Shown here in pieces: positions 1-10,281 of a stretch of DNA of 64,000 nt (position 1 is its first letter; every line of letters starts with the position of its first letter). Source of the DNA: Ryuthela nishihirai. Its lineage: Eukaryota > Arthropoda > Arachnida > Araneae > Heptathelidae. The stretch is from NCBI GenBank assembly GCA_038380435.1, contig JAWZYU010000011.1, positions 86,714,501-86,778,500 on the forward strand, in the 5' to 3' direction. The position numbers and the translations under genes were made by a program. The notes under the pieces were generated by a model, which saw only the letters and a list, made by a program, of their open reading frames with translations, made no database searches and had not been told where the DNA came from.

Positions 1-152
1 TAAGATAATGTAAATTAAGATAACTTGAAGATCTGTTATAGTATCCTATATGCCATCATTATTGTATTAAACAATTTTGGACATTACTGTGAATGACAGT
101 ATTAAATAGATTGTGAAGAAAATTTCATAAATTTTATGTTTTTTTTTTCTAG

Positions 153-195
153 GAAATTTCTGGTTTATATGGTGGAATTTTAGATGAGCAAACAG
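153..195 (+). CDS. PGAP1: PGAP1 (GPI inositol-deacylase), internal exon i of those visible
   Basis: This exon is 43 nt, preceded by a polypyrimidine tract ending TTCTAG and followed by the donor GTATGT. It reads EISGLYGGILDEQT plus one base (phase 1). This matches the PGAP1 segment just upstream of the lipase Ser box, which in the family has a xLYGGxLxxQT pattern. PGAP1 is an ER-membrane enzyme that removes the acyl chain from the inositol of GPI anchors on newly made proteins. Alone the exon would be too short to call. The phase and protein continuity with the exons at 17867, 24805 and 48347 make the assignment secure. Upstream exons, including the start codon and the N-terminal membrane segment, lie outside the window. 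Confidence 0.85.
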
Positions 196-607
196 GTATG
201 TGTTACCATTTTTGCTAAAATTTTCATTTCAACACCTCAGATTCTTAATTATTGGAACCCCCAAATGAAATTTGTATTTTAACACTATGGCTCTTGGAGA
301 ATCCCATAAAATTTTTATTCTAGTCATGCCATCTCTCAAGTCACCTTTGGCTGCTATGCAATCAGTTTATCAAAAAATAAAATGCAAATTTTGGGCAGAA
401 ATGTAGATCTTTTTGAGTGTGAAGTTGACAACAAGTCTTTGATTTGTACTCTTTCATTGTTAAATCTGAAATATAAATTGTACCAGGTGCCAGACCTTTT
501 TTTAAAAACTGTTTTCAGTTAAAAAAAAAGGAGGGGGGGAGGGGCAATTTTAGAACTTTTTTTTGGAAAAATAACCAGTGAAAAGAAAGACGATGACATA
601 CTATGTA
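196..607 (+). other. PGAP1 intron sequence, no gene
   Basis: AT-rich intronic DNA with homopolymer runs and a purine-rich tract near 520-545. The stretch around 545-580 resembles part of the dispersed repeat seen at 25480, 25880 and 50085. No coding capacity is seen. Confidence 0.6.
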
Positions 608-766
608 GGGTGAGACCTAGGGATGCAATGGGCAGTGTCAAACAGGACCTTGTTAGTATTGTCTTAGAGTGGCCAAATGCAACAACTGTAGCTCAGGACA
701 GATATGCTTGGAGAACTAAATTATACAATCTGACTGGAGCTCTGTAGCCCTTGGCAGCTTGAGGAT
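608..766 (+). pseudogene. 3' end fragment of RTE-like LINE (copy R1)
   Basis: About 160 bp matches the last part of the intact LINE at 42349-45991: the GRPRMRW-to-VKQDL segment, the 'VAQDRYAW' segment and the TAG stop, followed by the CCATGGCTGCTTGAGGA-type 3' end. Only the extreme C-terminus is present, so it is a dead 5'-truncated copy. The (GAT)n tail seen in other copies is lost or decayed here. Confidence 0.8.
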
Positions 767-999
767 TATATATACCAAATTAAATAGCATTGGTTAGCAC
801 ATTTGACTACTGATTCAAGGTTCACGGTGTTGTGAGAACATGTGAGAATTAGCCTCCAATACCAGTCACAACAAAAGAAATATTCCCTACACCAGTCACA
901 ACAGAAGGGTGAGATAGCAGAAATACTACATCTCTGCTATATCACATATAGTAAAAAAATATGATAGGGAAAAAGTAGGAACAAAATCAAAGACATTAG
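767..999. other. Intronic spacer
   Basis: AT-rich sequence with a short local repeat: 'CACCAGTCACAACA' occurs twice near 870-900. Nothing coding is seen. Confidence 0.5.
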
Positions 1000-1790
1000 A
1001 CTTTGCAGAAAAGGCCTATGTTCTGAAAGAAATCAGTGAGAAGTCGCATGTGCATTTGCAGCAGCAGCTTGTTCTGATGAGTGCCAAGAAGGGGGGTAAT
1101 TGAGTAATCCGTGATTCCGATAGTATGAAGCTCCCGAAACAAAACTTCTCTTTCAGCATTGTAGTGGGAGCAGTTAAGTAGAATGTGAGATACAATCTCA
1201 GATGTGCTGCATGAGACACAGTTAGGACAGTAGACTCTGCTGAGAGTGTGAAGTGTAGAGTTGCTGTAGATGACTCCAACTCAGAGATGATGTAGGAGGG
1301 TCTCCTTGGATCAGTTGAGGTTACCGAAGTTAGGAGCAGTGAGTGAGGGATCTAGCAGGTACCTAAATGAGGAATAACTGGAGTCCCTCTGCCACTGGTA
1401 AGACGATATTGGTTCATCAGTTCTGAGACAAAAATCTTGCAGTTGCTGAGAGAAAGAGGGAAATTAGTATGTTACTAATCTCTAATAATTAGTATGTTAC
1501 TAATCTCTGAATCTCAAATGCCTCTTTAGTGGTCCGATCAGCAAGCTTGTTACCAGCTATCCCAATATGGGAGGGAATCCATAGTAAGTGGATCATGATA
1601 GGCAGAAATGATCTTGGAACATATCTCCATGATCTTCTGAATAAGGAAGGGGTTGCAACTCTTGCTGTCTCTCTTCTGGAGGGCTTGCAAGGCTGACTTA
1701 GAGTCACAGAGGATGACAAAGTTGCCACTCTCGAGGCTGTGGATGAAAGTTACTGTCTCAAGGATAGCGTGAAGCTATCCAGAGCTTGAA
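1000..1790 (-). pseudogene. RNase H-bearing LINE, 3' terminal fragment
   Basis: On the minus strand, 1500-1740 encodes RNase H pieces: 'LCDSKSALQAL' and, in another frame, 'WIPSHIGIAGNKLAD'. Further downstream (1260 to 1100) it encodes the cysteine/histidine cluster typical of such LINEs (YCPNC...SHILLNC). These motifs are known from the C-terminal part of RNase H-containing non-LTR retrotransposons. The reading frame is broken by frameshifts and stops. A 27-bp direct duplication (TTAGTATGTTACTAATCTCT motif) near 1465-1508 interrupts it. Confidence 0.7.
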
Positions 1791-2195
1791 TAAATATTGG
1801 ATCAGACAAAGGGTCAAACCCTTTAAAAGTTTATAATTCTTTGGCCTGTTACATCAGATCCCATGGCTATAGACTCCTCTCCTCCTCCTATGTCATTGCA
1901 TGATATAAGAGGTGTATCAAGGTCTACACTGACAAATCTGTTGATCTGGAAAGACAGTGTGCTGCCACTGCATTTACCATCCCTGATACTGACATCATCA
2001 TCAGAGGCTTGTCTCCCACATATCACTTCTGCCACCAGTGCTGAGCTTCACATTATCCTTGAGACAGTAACTTTCATCCATAGCCTCGAGAGTGGCAACT
2101 TCGTCATCCTCTGTGACTCTAAGTCAGCCTTGCAAGCCCTCCAGAAGAGAGACAGCAAGAGTTGTAACCCCTTCCTTATTCAGAAGATCATGGAG
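1626..2195. repeat. Inverted repeat of LINE RNase H segment, ~150-bp arms
   Basis: Bases 1626-1776 and 2040-2195 are reverse complements with only a few differences, separated by about 265 bp. The arms carry the RNase H segment ending in 'LIQKIMEI'. Confidence 0.8.
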
Positions 2196-2200
2196 ATCAT
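1864..2200 (+). pseudogene. RNase H domain fragment of the same LINE family, opposite orientation
   Basis: The + strand reads VYTDKSVDLE (first catalytic Asp region), then, after a frameshift near 2035, 'ATSAELHIILETVTFIHSL' and 'CDSKSALQAL'. This is the N-terminal half of an RNase H fold. It shares about 150 nearly identical bases with the minus-strand fragment just upstream, so the two face each other. It ends where the family A LTR begins. Confidence 0.7.
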
Positions 2201-2204
2201 GGGA

Positions 2205-2922
2205 TTTAATTATTGCCTGGCACCCAATTAAGCTCTGGATAACTTAATCGGTGCCAAGCAATAATAACAATTTGCCAAATAAGTTGAAATTAGGGTTCTT
2301 ATTAATTACCAGCAGGCGTTACTTAGTGAGTAAGAATTCAAAAATAAATGATTGTCAATCTAATGTAAATTACAATCAAAAATTATCAACTAACATTGCT
2401 CAAGAGTAAAAATAGCAAAGATTCAAAATGTTTCTGTAACAAACAAATTTATTTCCAAAATTATTTCAACTCACCAATGATGAAAATGTTGACTACATTA
2501 TCACTATCTCACTGCTACTAACAACAACTCTGTGACAACATACACCTCTGCTACAACTCACTCTGTGAACTCACAACTCTCCTCTACCACCTCTAACTCA
2601 CTCTACTTCTCTGCGACCACATGCCACTGCTATAACACCCATTGTACATAAGGCCCGCACGTGTCATGTTGCATGCCAGGAAAGACATTTACATAAAGTG
2701 ACGAGTGCGCAAGCTATGACACAAGAGAGGGCGTGTCCTTGTAAATGGGTGCTTTAGCGGGTGACAATCGAAAGTTCAGAGTTGCGCATGCGCAACTCCT
2801 ATGCTCTTGGAAACAAGTGCTGTGATGCCAGAAATAAAATTAAAATCCCCAAAATGATAAATATAACATAAATTAACCAAAACTGGTTAAGGTAAGGTAA
2901 AAGTGAATGAGGGGGCATCACA
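2205..2922 (-). repeat. 3' LTR of family A copy 1
   Basis: It aligns with the family A LTRs: TTTATTTCCAAAATTATTT near 2450, the GACATTTACATAAAGTGACG stretch near 2685, and the end motif at 2911-2922. The outer boundary is uncertain because the first ~40 bp are rearranged; a GCCTGGCACC segment lies inverted relative to the GGTGCCAAGC segment downstream. A CT-rich polypurine-tract complement (ACTCCCCCTT) follows directly at 2923. Confidence 0.75.
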
Positions 2923-4800
2923 ACTCCCCCTTCAAAAGGGAGTCAAAATTTGACCTAACAGATTTTGACGAGCAAATTTTGAATGAAAGGACACTTCTCA
3001 CGTCATTTACACATAGTTGAACATAAAATAAATAAAAGTATGCTTACGCAAATTTTGATTAGACGATCTACTCTCACTTTGACACAATTTTCCAACACAA
3101 CCAAAGGTACCTCCTCCCAAATCTCTTATCAAGAGTGTATAAGCTAACCTAGTGTAAATATATACCAATGGCTGTTAACTGTATACTAACGTTATCGGAC
3201 TACCTAATATCACATTCTGATACAACTTGAAATTGGCATAACTTTAACTGTACAAAATTGGTTAATTACACTCCTGTCTACTTAGTTTCTAAAAAGGTTG
3301 AAGAAAGAAAAATTCAATTACATAAGTCGCAAGCAGGGTACAGAGCTTCCACTTATCCCCTAATCACAATCAAAATATGTGAAAGCTAAATCTTCTGTGC
3401 TTAATCCACATAAAAAAAGGGTATTCAAACACCATTATATTCTCCTAATTACATCAAACACGCAAAGCTAAGAAAATTCAAATTTTACAAGCAGGAGTGT
3501 CCACTAATTCTTCACCTAGACACAAACACAAGCTAGCTGAAAAAAAAACAAAAACAATTCATTAGTTACCTCCCCTTTCAGAGCTATACGTCCCCCTCCC
3601 AAAGGAGTTATGCTGGTGACAACTCGGTCACCAGACTTGGCCATTGGGGACAGCTCCAAATAGGTACCCCACCAAAAAAAACAACAAAATTCTGCAGTCA
3701 TCATCATCGTCAGCTCATATATATACAAATAAATGCTGCCAATGTCATCCCAAAAATTACGCATCATTGACACATCACTGATGACACTGAACAGATTTAA
3801 ACACATATACATACATCGTATCTAAGAATAAAGAAAAGATGTGTAAATGATTTATAATATATGACGATAACATTTCATCCAATCACTTTTTACACAAATC
3901 TAATTTTTGTTTACATAAATTCACTTTGGAATGCACGTTATTTTACAGTACAAAATATTTCTTAAACGTAAAAAAATATTAAATCACTAATTCTCTTTCA
4001 CTCTCATCATTCATATCCATAATCATTTTACAATTTCTAAATTTCCTAATGTTGACTTACAATTTTCAGCCAGCTGAAATGAAAGAAATCTACAAAAATA
4101 CACTTTAAATCACATTAATGGAATATAACAACTAGAACTTCGATGAACAAGAATACATAAAAAAATTCTATTCACACAGTATAAACTCAAACTAAAGTAA
4201 ACTCACTTTCCGAAAATAAGTATTGAAACTCCAAAAGTTTCAACAAGAAATTAAACATTGCTAAGTATATAAATTACAATAAAGTGACTTCATTCTTCTT
4301 CGTCTTCATCTATTCCAGAGAAAAGAAAACATTTATAAATCATTAAGTGCCACAGTGGAAGAATAATAATATACTTAAATTTTCATTGTTGTCACTCTGT
4401 TGCGATAAATCATCATCCAGTTGGGTTCCGATGACATCTTTCCTTTGTTGATTGATACCTCAGGTGAAAACATTGCTGAAGATCTCACTGGTGACGTCAT
4501 CTCTGCTATGCTGACTGCTTCACTGCCGGTTGTCGCTCTGTGGCTCTGGTCGTTTCGTCAATATCTCATCACGCTATTGACCTCGATGGAACAGCTGAAT
4601 CTGGCTTTATTAGTCTTTTTCCTGTCGTATGAAATAGGTGATAATCTAACCTATTTTTCTCTCATCTGCTTGGTAATGGTTCATCAATATCATCAGAGCC
4701 ATCACTCTCCTGGGTTTGTTGTGTAGCATCTACTTTTGATCTGGAAAATTCTATGGAACTGTTATATTTTTTAATGTTTAGATATTAAAGTATCCTACTG
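2923..4800 (-). other. Noncoding 3' region of family A copy 1
   Basis: This stretch is homologous throughout to 53066-54720 of copy 2, for example the 'CACTTTGGAATGCACGTTATTTTAC' region near 3925 against 54090. No long ORF is conserved between the two copies. At 4510-4560 it holds the segment 'CTGCCGGTTGTCGCTCTG', which in copy 2 marks the end of the acidic ORF. It therefore corresponds to a ~1.5-kb stretch between the coding part and the 3' LTR. Confidence 0.7.
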
Positions 4801-4809
4801 AGGCATTAG

Positions 4810-6480
4810 TGGTCATATTGGCCAATTCATACAGAAGAGGGAAAAGTTTCTTCCTTATAATATATGGCCCAGCATGTAATGGTGCAAATTTCTTTATGAA
4901 TCCTCTTTCTTTTTCACTCTTATGATGGGTTTTAATTAAGACCTTAGACCTATTTTAAATTCTATATGGCGTCATCTTTTGTTATAATCCTCTCGTTGCT
5001 TTTGTTGTGCTCGTAGGGAATTATCTTGTGCCTTTGAAATGGCTCGAATATGCTGTTCCATTCTAAATTCAATGGATTATGGAGATGCAGGTTGGCCAAT
5101 GAGTCTGTCCCAGGGTAATGTCAGCTCTCTTCCAAGAAATATCCTTGAAGACATGAATTTAGTGGTTTCATGTGATGAAGTGTGTAAAGCAAAGGAAAAC
5201 TGTTGCAAATATTTGTCCCAGGTACTATGTATATTATCAATGTAAGCAGCTATCATTCAAAAAATATTTCGATTAATTCTTTCGGTCAAATTTGACTGTT
5301 TAGGATATGGAGTTGTATATATGTGTTTTATTCAAAATATTTCACATACTTCAGCGAGCACATTTGAAATGAATTGGGGCCCATTGTCTGAAACTATACT
5401 CTTGGGTACCCCATACCTGCATATAAATTCATTTATAAATTTCCTTGCTCCAATTGTTGCCATTGCATTTCTAATGGGAAATATTTCAACCCATTTTGAA
5501 AAATAATCTACTAACACCAGAATGTATTGGGATCCTGCTTGCGTTTGTGGATACGGGCCCATTAAATCCATGCCAACTAATTCCATATTCTAAATCTTTT
5601 TGTTGTTCATTAATTAAGTGTTCCTTGTATTCGATGGGAACTATTGTGGTAAGTGAGGGAGCAAAAGTCTTATCTTCCAGCTCTGGTGTAACTTCTGCTG
5701 GCCACATGGGAACACAGGATATTGCATCTGGTAGCTGATGTGCACTTCCCTTTTGGTGCTCGACCTTGAAATTGAATTCTTGTAGGTGTAATGCCCAGTG
5801 CATTAAACGACCTGTTAGATTGGTGGATGTCTGCAACCATTGTAAAGCAGCATGGTCAGTAAAAATAGTAATGTTGGACGTGTTTAATTGTACTTTAAAA
5901 TTTTCTAGAGACTATATTATGCTTAGACATTCTTTTTCAGTCACTGTATAATTTCTTTCAATGTGACTCAAACTGCAACTGGCATGCATGATGACATGTT
6001 CATAATTGTCATTCTGTATTTGGCTCAGCACAGCACCAAGACCAACATCGGAAGCATCGGTGTAGATGTTAAAAGGTTTGCCTAATTGCGGTAAGGCCAA
6101 CACAGGAGCATGACACAATGCATTTTTTAAGATCTGAAATGCTGTGTTGCAAACATGTGTCCAATGGAACTGTTTTCGTTTTCGGCATAATTCACACAAA
6201 TGTTCGACTAAATTAACAAAATTAGGTACAAATTGTCAGTACCAACCACACATTCCTAGAAATCTACTAAGTTGCTTTGAAATGCGCAGTGTGGGAAATT
6301 GTTCTATGGCCTTATTAGGTAATGTTCTTAATGCAGATGGAGTAACATTGAAACCAAGGTATTGAACGTCTTCTTGGAGAAATGTGCATTTAGATAATTT
6401 TATAAGAGTCCAGCTTCTCTTAACCTTGAGAATACCAAATCTAAATCACGTAGATGCTCAGAAAAATCAGTAGCTTGGAA
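4810..6480 (-). pseudogene. pol remnant of family A copy 1: RT C-terminus, RNase H, integrase
   Basis: Reading the minus strand from 6480: RT connection segment (QLSRFLGMCGWY), RNase H start (IYTDASDVGLGAVLSQ at ~6060, ERNYTVTEKECL at ~5950), RNase H end (FNFKVEHQKGSAHQLPDA), and integrase core with catalytic Asp in 'GMDLMGPYPQTQ' (~5560) and 'IVSDNGPQF' (~5390). The C-terminal integrase segment (LGRELTLPWDRL) lies near 5130. There are several stops and frameshifts. The RT palm with its YxDD motif is deleted: protease-type sequence jumps directly to the RT C-terminus near 6480-6530. Confidence 0.85.
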
Positions 6481-6529
6481 GCACAAGTTAAGTTCAAAGG
6501 TCCGAGGGACCATGGCTGCAATTTCAGTT

Positions 6530-6680
6530 CACAACTTAATTTTATCCCATACTTTCTTATGTAGACATGTGATATCAGCTCCTGTGTCGATACGAGCTAT
6601 GAATTCAGTTTTGTCATGATAAAGCTTCACAAAAGGTAAATGTAGGGCATTATGTATACCCACAGTAGCAAGACTTAACT
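6530..6680 (-). pseudogene. Retropepsin-like protease fragment, family A copy 1
   Basis: The minus strand reads HELSLATVGIHNALHLPFV, then an 'IARIDTGADITCLHK' active-site block carrying the D-T-G-A-D signature of retropepsin aspartic proteases, near 6575-6605. Downstream the frame passes into 'VPRTF' and then abruptly into RT C-terminal sequence, marking the deletion. Confidence 0.75.
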
Positions 6681-7273
6681 CATGAGAGAGCTCCCTGCCA
6701 GTTGTCGCTCTGCAGGATCTGGTTGTTTCGTCGGCTTCTTGTTGCTACATGCAGATATCTGAAGAATCTGGTCTTGTACTTTCTAGGCTTATTGGTGTCT
6801 GCCTTCAAATGACGCTTCAACAGTTGAGGAGTTCCAAACTTGCCAGACTTGTCAGGATTACTTGTGGTCAGCACAATTTCTTGGTTGCTTTTTTCTTCAT
6901 TAAAATTAGTTTTCCTTAAAGCAAACTCAAAAATATTTTCATCATGATTAATTTCCATTAAAACTTCTACTTCAGAAACCTTTTCATCAACTAAAATGGC
7001 TTTCTCATAAGGTTGTTCTACTTCACAAACTTCGTTATCTAAAATTGCATTAATTGCACTAATGGGACAATTTGTAGGTTCTTCTTGAACATTCTGCTTT
7101 GGACTACAAGGTAATTCAAAAAGTCTGTGGGACCACAACTGTACTTTCAGTTGACAATTGTCATAATTATCATCTAAAGCTTGTTCCTTTGAAAACAGAA
7201 GATCGGCTTCTGTATTGTTACGATCTATTAATTTAGTTTCTTCGTGACAAGCCTTAACATAAGGTAAAGCCAT
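6680..7273 (-). CDS. Acidic ORF between gag and protease (family A copy 1)
   Basis: This 197-residue open frame starts MALPYVKACHEE. It is rich in Glu/Asp/Asn in the middle (EVCEVEQPYEK, KVSEVEVLMEIN) and ends with a basic stretch (RFFRYLHVATRSRRNN). It is clearly homologous to 54628-55300 of copy 2. No catalytic motif is seen. Its beginning, after an 'LATMALP' box, resembles the protease lead-in 'LATVGIHN..LPF' that follows it, as if that box had been duplicated. It starts right where the truncated 5' LTR ends, so gag is lost here. The function is unknown. Confidence 0.6.
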   Translation of the reverse strand: MALPYVKACHEETKLIDRNNTEADLLFSKEQALDDNYDNCQLKVQLWSHRLFELPCSPKQNVQEEPTNCPISAINAILDNEVCEVEQPYEKAILVDEKVSEVEVLMEINHDENIFEFALRKTNFNEEKSNQEIVLTTSNPDKSGKFGTPQLLKRHLKADTNKPRKYKTRFFRYLHVATRSRRNNQILQSDNWQGALS

Positions 7274-7291
7274 AGTGGCAAGACATATCTA

Positions 7292-7866
7292 ATTGTCAAT
7301 CTAATGTAAATTACAATCAAAAATTATCAACTAACATTGCTCAAGAGAAAAAATAGCAAAGATTCAAAAAGTTTCTATAACAAACAAATTTATTTCCAAA
7401 ATTATTTCAACTCACCAACAGTTGATGAAAATGTCGACTACATCATCACTATCTCACTGCTACTAACAACAACTCTGTGACAACATACACCTCTGCTACA
7501 ATTCACTCTGTGAACTCACAACTGTCCTCTACCATCTCTAACTCACTCTACTTCTCTGTGACCACATGCCACTGCTATGTCACGCGTTGTACAAAAGGCC
7601 CGCACGTGTCATGTTGCAAGCCAGGAAAGACATTTACATAAAGTGACGAGCATACAAGCTATGACGCAAGAGAGGGCGTGTCCTTGTACACTCGTGCTTT
7701 AGCGGGTGACAATTGAAAGTTCGGAGTTGTGCATGCACAACTCCTATGCTCTCGGAAACGAGTGCTGTGATGCCAAAATAAAATTAAAATCCCTGAAATG
7801 ATAAATATAATGTAAATTAAGCGAAACTGGTTAAGGTAAAGTAAAAGTGAATGAGGGGGCATCACA
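7292..7866 (-). repeat. Partial 5' LTR of family A copy 1
   Basis: It corresponds to 2351-2922 of the left LTR at high identity, including the ATTGTCAATCTAATGTAAAT start and the GGGGGCATCACA end. The outer ~150 bp that should adjoin the primer-binding site are missing and it runs straight into the acidic ORF. Confidence 0.85.
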
Positions 7867-8334
7867 CTGAGTTGTTCTTTTGGCCTACTGAGGGGATGTA
7901 GACATTGATCTTAAAATCACTGTTCCTCCAGGGTGGAAGATCAGGAAAGAGCATATTGCCAGCAGTGGAGCTAGTAGGATGGACTGCTGTAGAAGTCAGT
8001 GACAGTCATGGCGATAGCAGAGTCTGGTCTGTCTTGCAGCTTTCTGAGCTGCTCGAGATTGAGAGTGTGGAGCCTCTAAAGATGACACAGTATATCCCTC
8101 TTCTGATGCAGTCAGAAAGGTATGTCATCAGCCTCCTGAATGACAGATGCATTAGGTGTGTTAGGGCAGAGTTGAAGACAGAGGCGTAAGGACATAGTGT
8201 GAACAGTGGTGAGCTTGCTCAGAAGAAGGTGACCACCGTAGTTGGTCACCTTCTGAGTAGTAGTTTTCATTGTAGGCCTTTACGTTGCGGGAGAGGATTA
8301 AGTGTCAGTACAAGACCAGGAGGGTCTTGCACGA
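7867..8334. other. Unassigned repeat-like sequence with a short hairpin
   Basis: GC content is higher than in the flanks and no gene is recognised. A perfect hairpin (arms AGAAGGTGACCA / TGGTCACCTTCT, 7-nt loop) lies at 8222-8252. Confidence 0.5.
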
Positions 8335-8625
8335 ATTTCTCCAGTTGGTTGCCCATGGTCAGTAGGGGACATCGAAGGACTTGGAAAGGCCACCATTCGT
8401 CGAATGAGACATTAAGCTGTGGTCCCGTGTGTGGGAGAGCCATAGCCTATGCATGTTAAAGAACACACTGGATGGCCTTGACAGGAGGCTACCATCTGTC
8501 TCCCAACAGCTGTTTCAGTGGGTCCCCCTCCCCCAACCTTCTTAATCTTTGGGGTCCTTGTAACCTGACCATTTAGCCCATGGTGTGTAAAAAAAAAAGT
8601 GCCACTCAGAGGAAAAACAACTCGA
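8335..8625 (+). mobile_element. tRNA-derived SINE (family S), 5'-truncated
   Basis: It matches the body of the full SINE at 16395-16772: GTCAGTAGGGGACA, GGAAAGGCCACC, GGGAGAGCCATA, a 'CACTGGATGGCCTTGACAGG' block, the TCTCCCAACAGCTG block, and the 3' part with GTGCCACTCAGAGG. The tRNA-like head is absent. Confidence 0.8.
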
Positions 8626-8789
8626 CCCCAGTTAGTGCCAGCAAGGAAAGAGGATATTTCACTGTGCAGTGGCAACAGTCTTAAGATGCTGGATGTGGGG
8701 ACCTCATGTCAGCCTGTTTTCCAGGACAACATCAAGGAACTTATGCTGTTTGATGACCTTGATGTAGTCAGGTCCAAGCATAATGCCAG

Positions 8790-8975
8790 GGAAGGGATCT
8801 GGGTTCAGTCAAAGCGACCTGGGTTCAGCCCCCAGGTAAAGCATGGATGTTTGTGTTTTGTTTCGGCTGAGGTTATTGCCTTCCTCACAGATCTTCTCTA
8901 TGGCATATTAAACTGACATTATCCTGTCAGACCTCTGTGGGAAGCAGCTGCTTGAGGGGGTAGTTATTTATTTTT
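8790..8975 (+). repeat. Short interspersed repeat (family S2), full-length-like copy
   Basis: It ends 'TATGGCATATTAAACTGACA...CAGACCTCTGTGGGAAGCAGCTGCTTGAGGGGGTA' in pieces and then TTATTT. The same 3' end occurs on the minus strand at 9241-9297 and 11281-11354, and a remnant at 25781-25803. A GGTTCAG-type B-box-like motif near 8820-8840 hints at a tRNA-derived head, but this is not firm. Confidence 0.6.
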
Positions 8976-9533
8976 TCTTATTAAGCATAATGAGATTTTT
9001 TCAGAGTGATGCAGTGAAAAAAAATGAATCTGACTATATAAAAAATAAAATTCAGTGGACCGAAATAATTATAATACACATGAATAGAAAGGAAAATTCT
9101 GGATAATAGGAAAATAAATTTTAGTTTGAAACAAAAAAAATTACACTTTTTTGTAATTTTTATCTGGTTTTCAAAGAAAATGAGATAATAGTTTCCCTTT
9201 GTTGTCCTGTTGGTCTGTAGATGTCAAACTTTTTTGTTTATAAAAAAAAATAATAAATACCCCCTCAAGCAGCTGCTTGCCACAGAGGTCGTACAGAGAT
9301 AAATTAAAAATTCTTTTTGTGTTGGATAGGTATTGATGAAATATTATGATATGCACTTTCTGAATCTCTCTAAAGCTATAATTATGTCCTCTAGTGGTAA
9401 AAAAAGTTGAAAATTCCGAAACTTCAAATGAATATTGCAAATGATATATTTATGCTAGAAATTTGAAATTTTGGTGTTGGAATGTGAAGATCATGGAATT
9501 TTCATTGCCAACATTGAGTTGATGCCTTAGACC
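8976..9533. other. Intronic AT-rich DNA with repeat remnants
   Basis: It contains a minus-strand S2 tail (9241-9297). A stretch at 8990-9090 resembles the dispersed repeat at 25600-25760 (GTGATGCAGTGAAAAAAAATG, ATTATAATACACATGAATAG). No gene is seen. Confidence 0.5.
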
Positions 9534-9900
9534 AGGCATGTTAAACACGCGGCCCGCCGAGAACTGTTCTGCGGCCCTCCAAGATTGATAACCAATACGT
9601 TTATTTGACTTTTGACAACACTGGATTCTTTAATTAAAATTATAAGTACGTACATGGTACATGAATTAAATAAACGTATTTCAGAAAACATTTCCATTTA
9701 TATATAAGGGAAACTATTGCGCATAAATGTATATGTCGGAGCCAGATCGTAGAATTGCTCATATCATGAAATGCCCGATCATTTCATGAAATAGTGGCAT
9801 TTCATGATATGAGCAATTCTGCAATCGGGCTCCGACATGTATACACATGTTTCGAGGTCATTCAAATGTACGTACTTTGCGCATGGCAATGAGTCACAAA
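9534..9900. repeat. hAT-like terminal motif and long hairpin
   Basis: It begins CAGGCATGTTAAACACGCGGCCCGCC, which resembles hAT-superfamily termini (CAGGNGTGTCAAAC...CGGCCC), but a matching second end is not found. At 9727-9845 two ~50-bp arms (GTCGGAGCC...GAATTGCTCATATCATGAAATG) are inverted around a ~20-nt spacer, giving an almost perfect stem. Confidence 0.55.
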
Positions 9901-10281
9901 ATGCCAGTAGAGTCCGGAAGCTATTCGTTAGCAGTCAGTGAACGAATGCTGCGTTCTAGTAAAATATTCAAAGTTTTGCAATAATCATGACCACAAAAGA
10001 AAAAAAAAACATGTCATGGTTGGAACATATAATGACTTACTCCATCCATCCATCCATACTAAATCAGTATTTAAACTTTGTCTTTTGACTGAAGATGTAA
10101 ATAAAGATCTGTTTACCACATAATATATATATAAATTTCGGCTTGTTGATTTCATCAAATGCATTCTTTTCAATACTTTCTACTTAGTTGAAGAGAAAAA
10201 GCTTCATAAAGCATAATTTTATTGAATGTCAGAATCCTGTGATATTTATTTTCCTGATGATGGATTTATTTGATTTCCAAT
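9901..10281. other. Intronic spacer
   Basis: AT-rich sequence with a small (CATC)n microsatellite at about 10042-10057. No gene is seen. Confidence 0.5.

Larger units (their letters stand above)
2205..7866 (-). mobile_element. Ty3/Gypsy LTR retrotransposon, family A copy 1 (decayed)
   Basis: The element lies on the minus strand. Its left (3') LTR is about 2205-2922 and its right (5') LTR is a partial copy at 7292-7866. Both end with GGGGGCATCACA, as do the intact family A LTRs at 52379 and 56867. Inside, reading the minus strand, are an acidic ORF, a protease, truncated RT, RNase H and integrase, then a long noncoding stretch. The gag gene, primer-binding site and first ~150 bp of the right LTR are deleted. 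No target-site duplication is recognisable. Confidence 0.85.

Noticed and set aside
4421..4726. 101-residue + ORF in family A copy 1
   Set aside because: It runs antisense through the noncoding part and RNase H-side sequence of the element, and is not kept in copy 2.
9727..9845. microRNA precursor
   Set aside because: The stem is long and near-perfect and adjoins a transposon-like end; no conservation evidence is available, so a repeat is the simpler reading.
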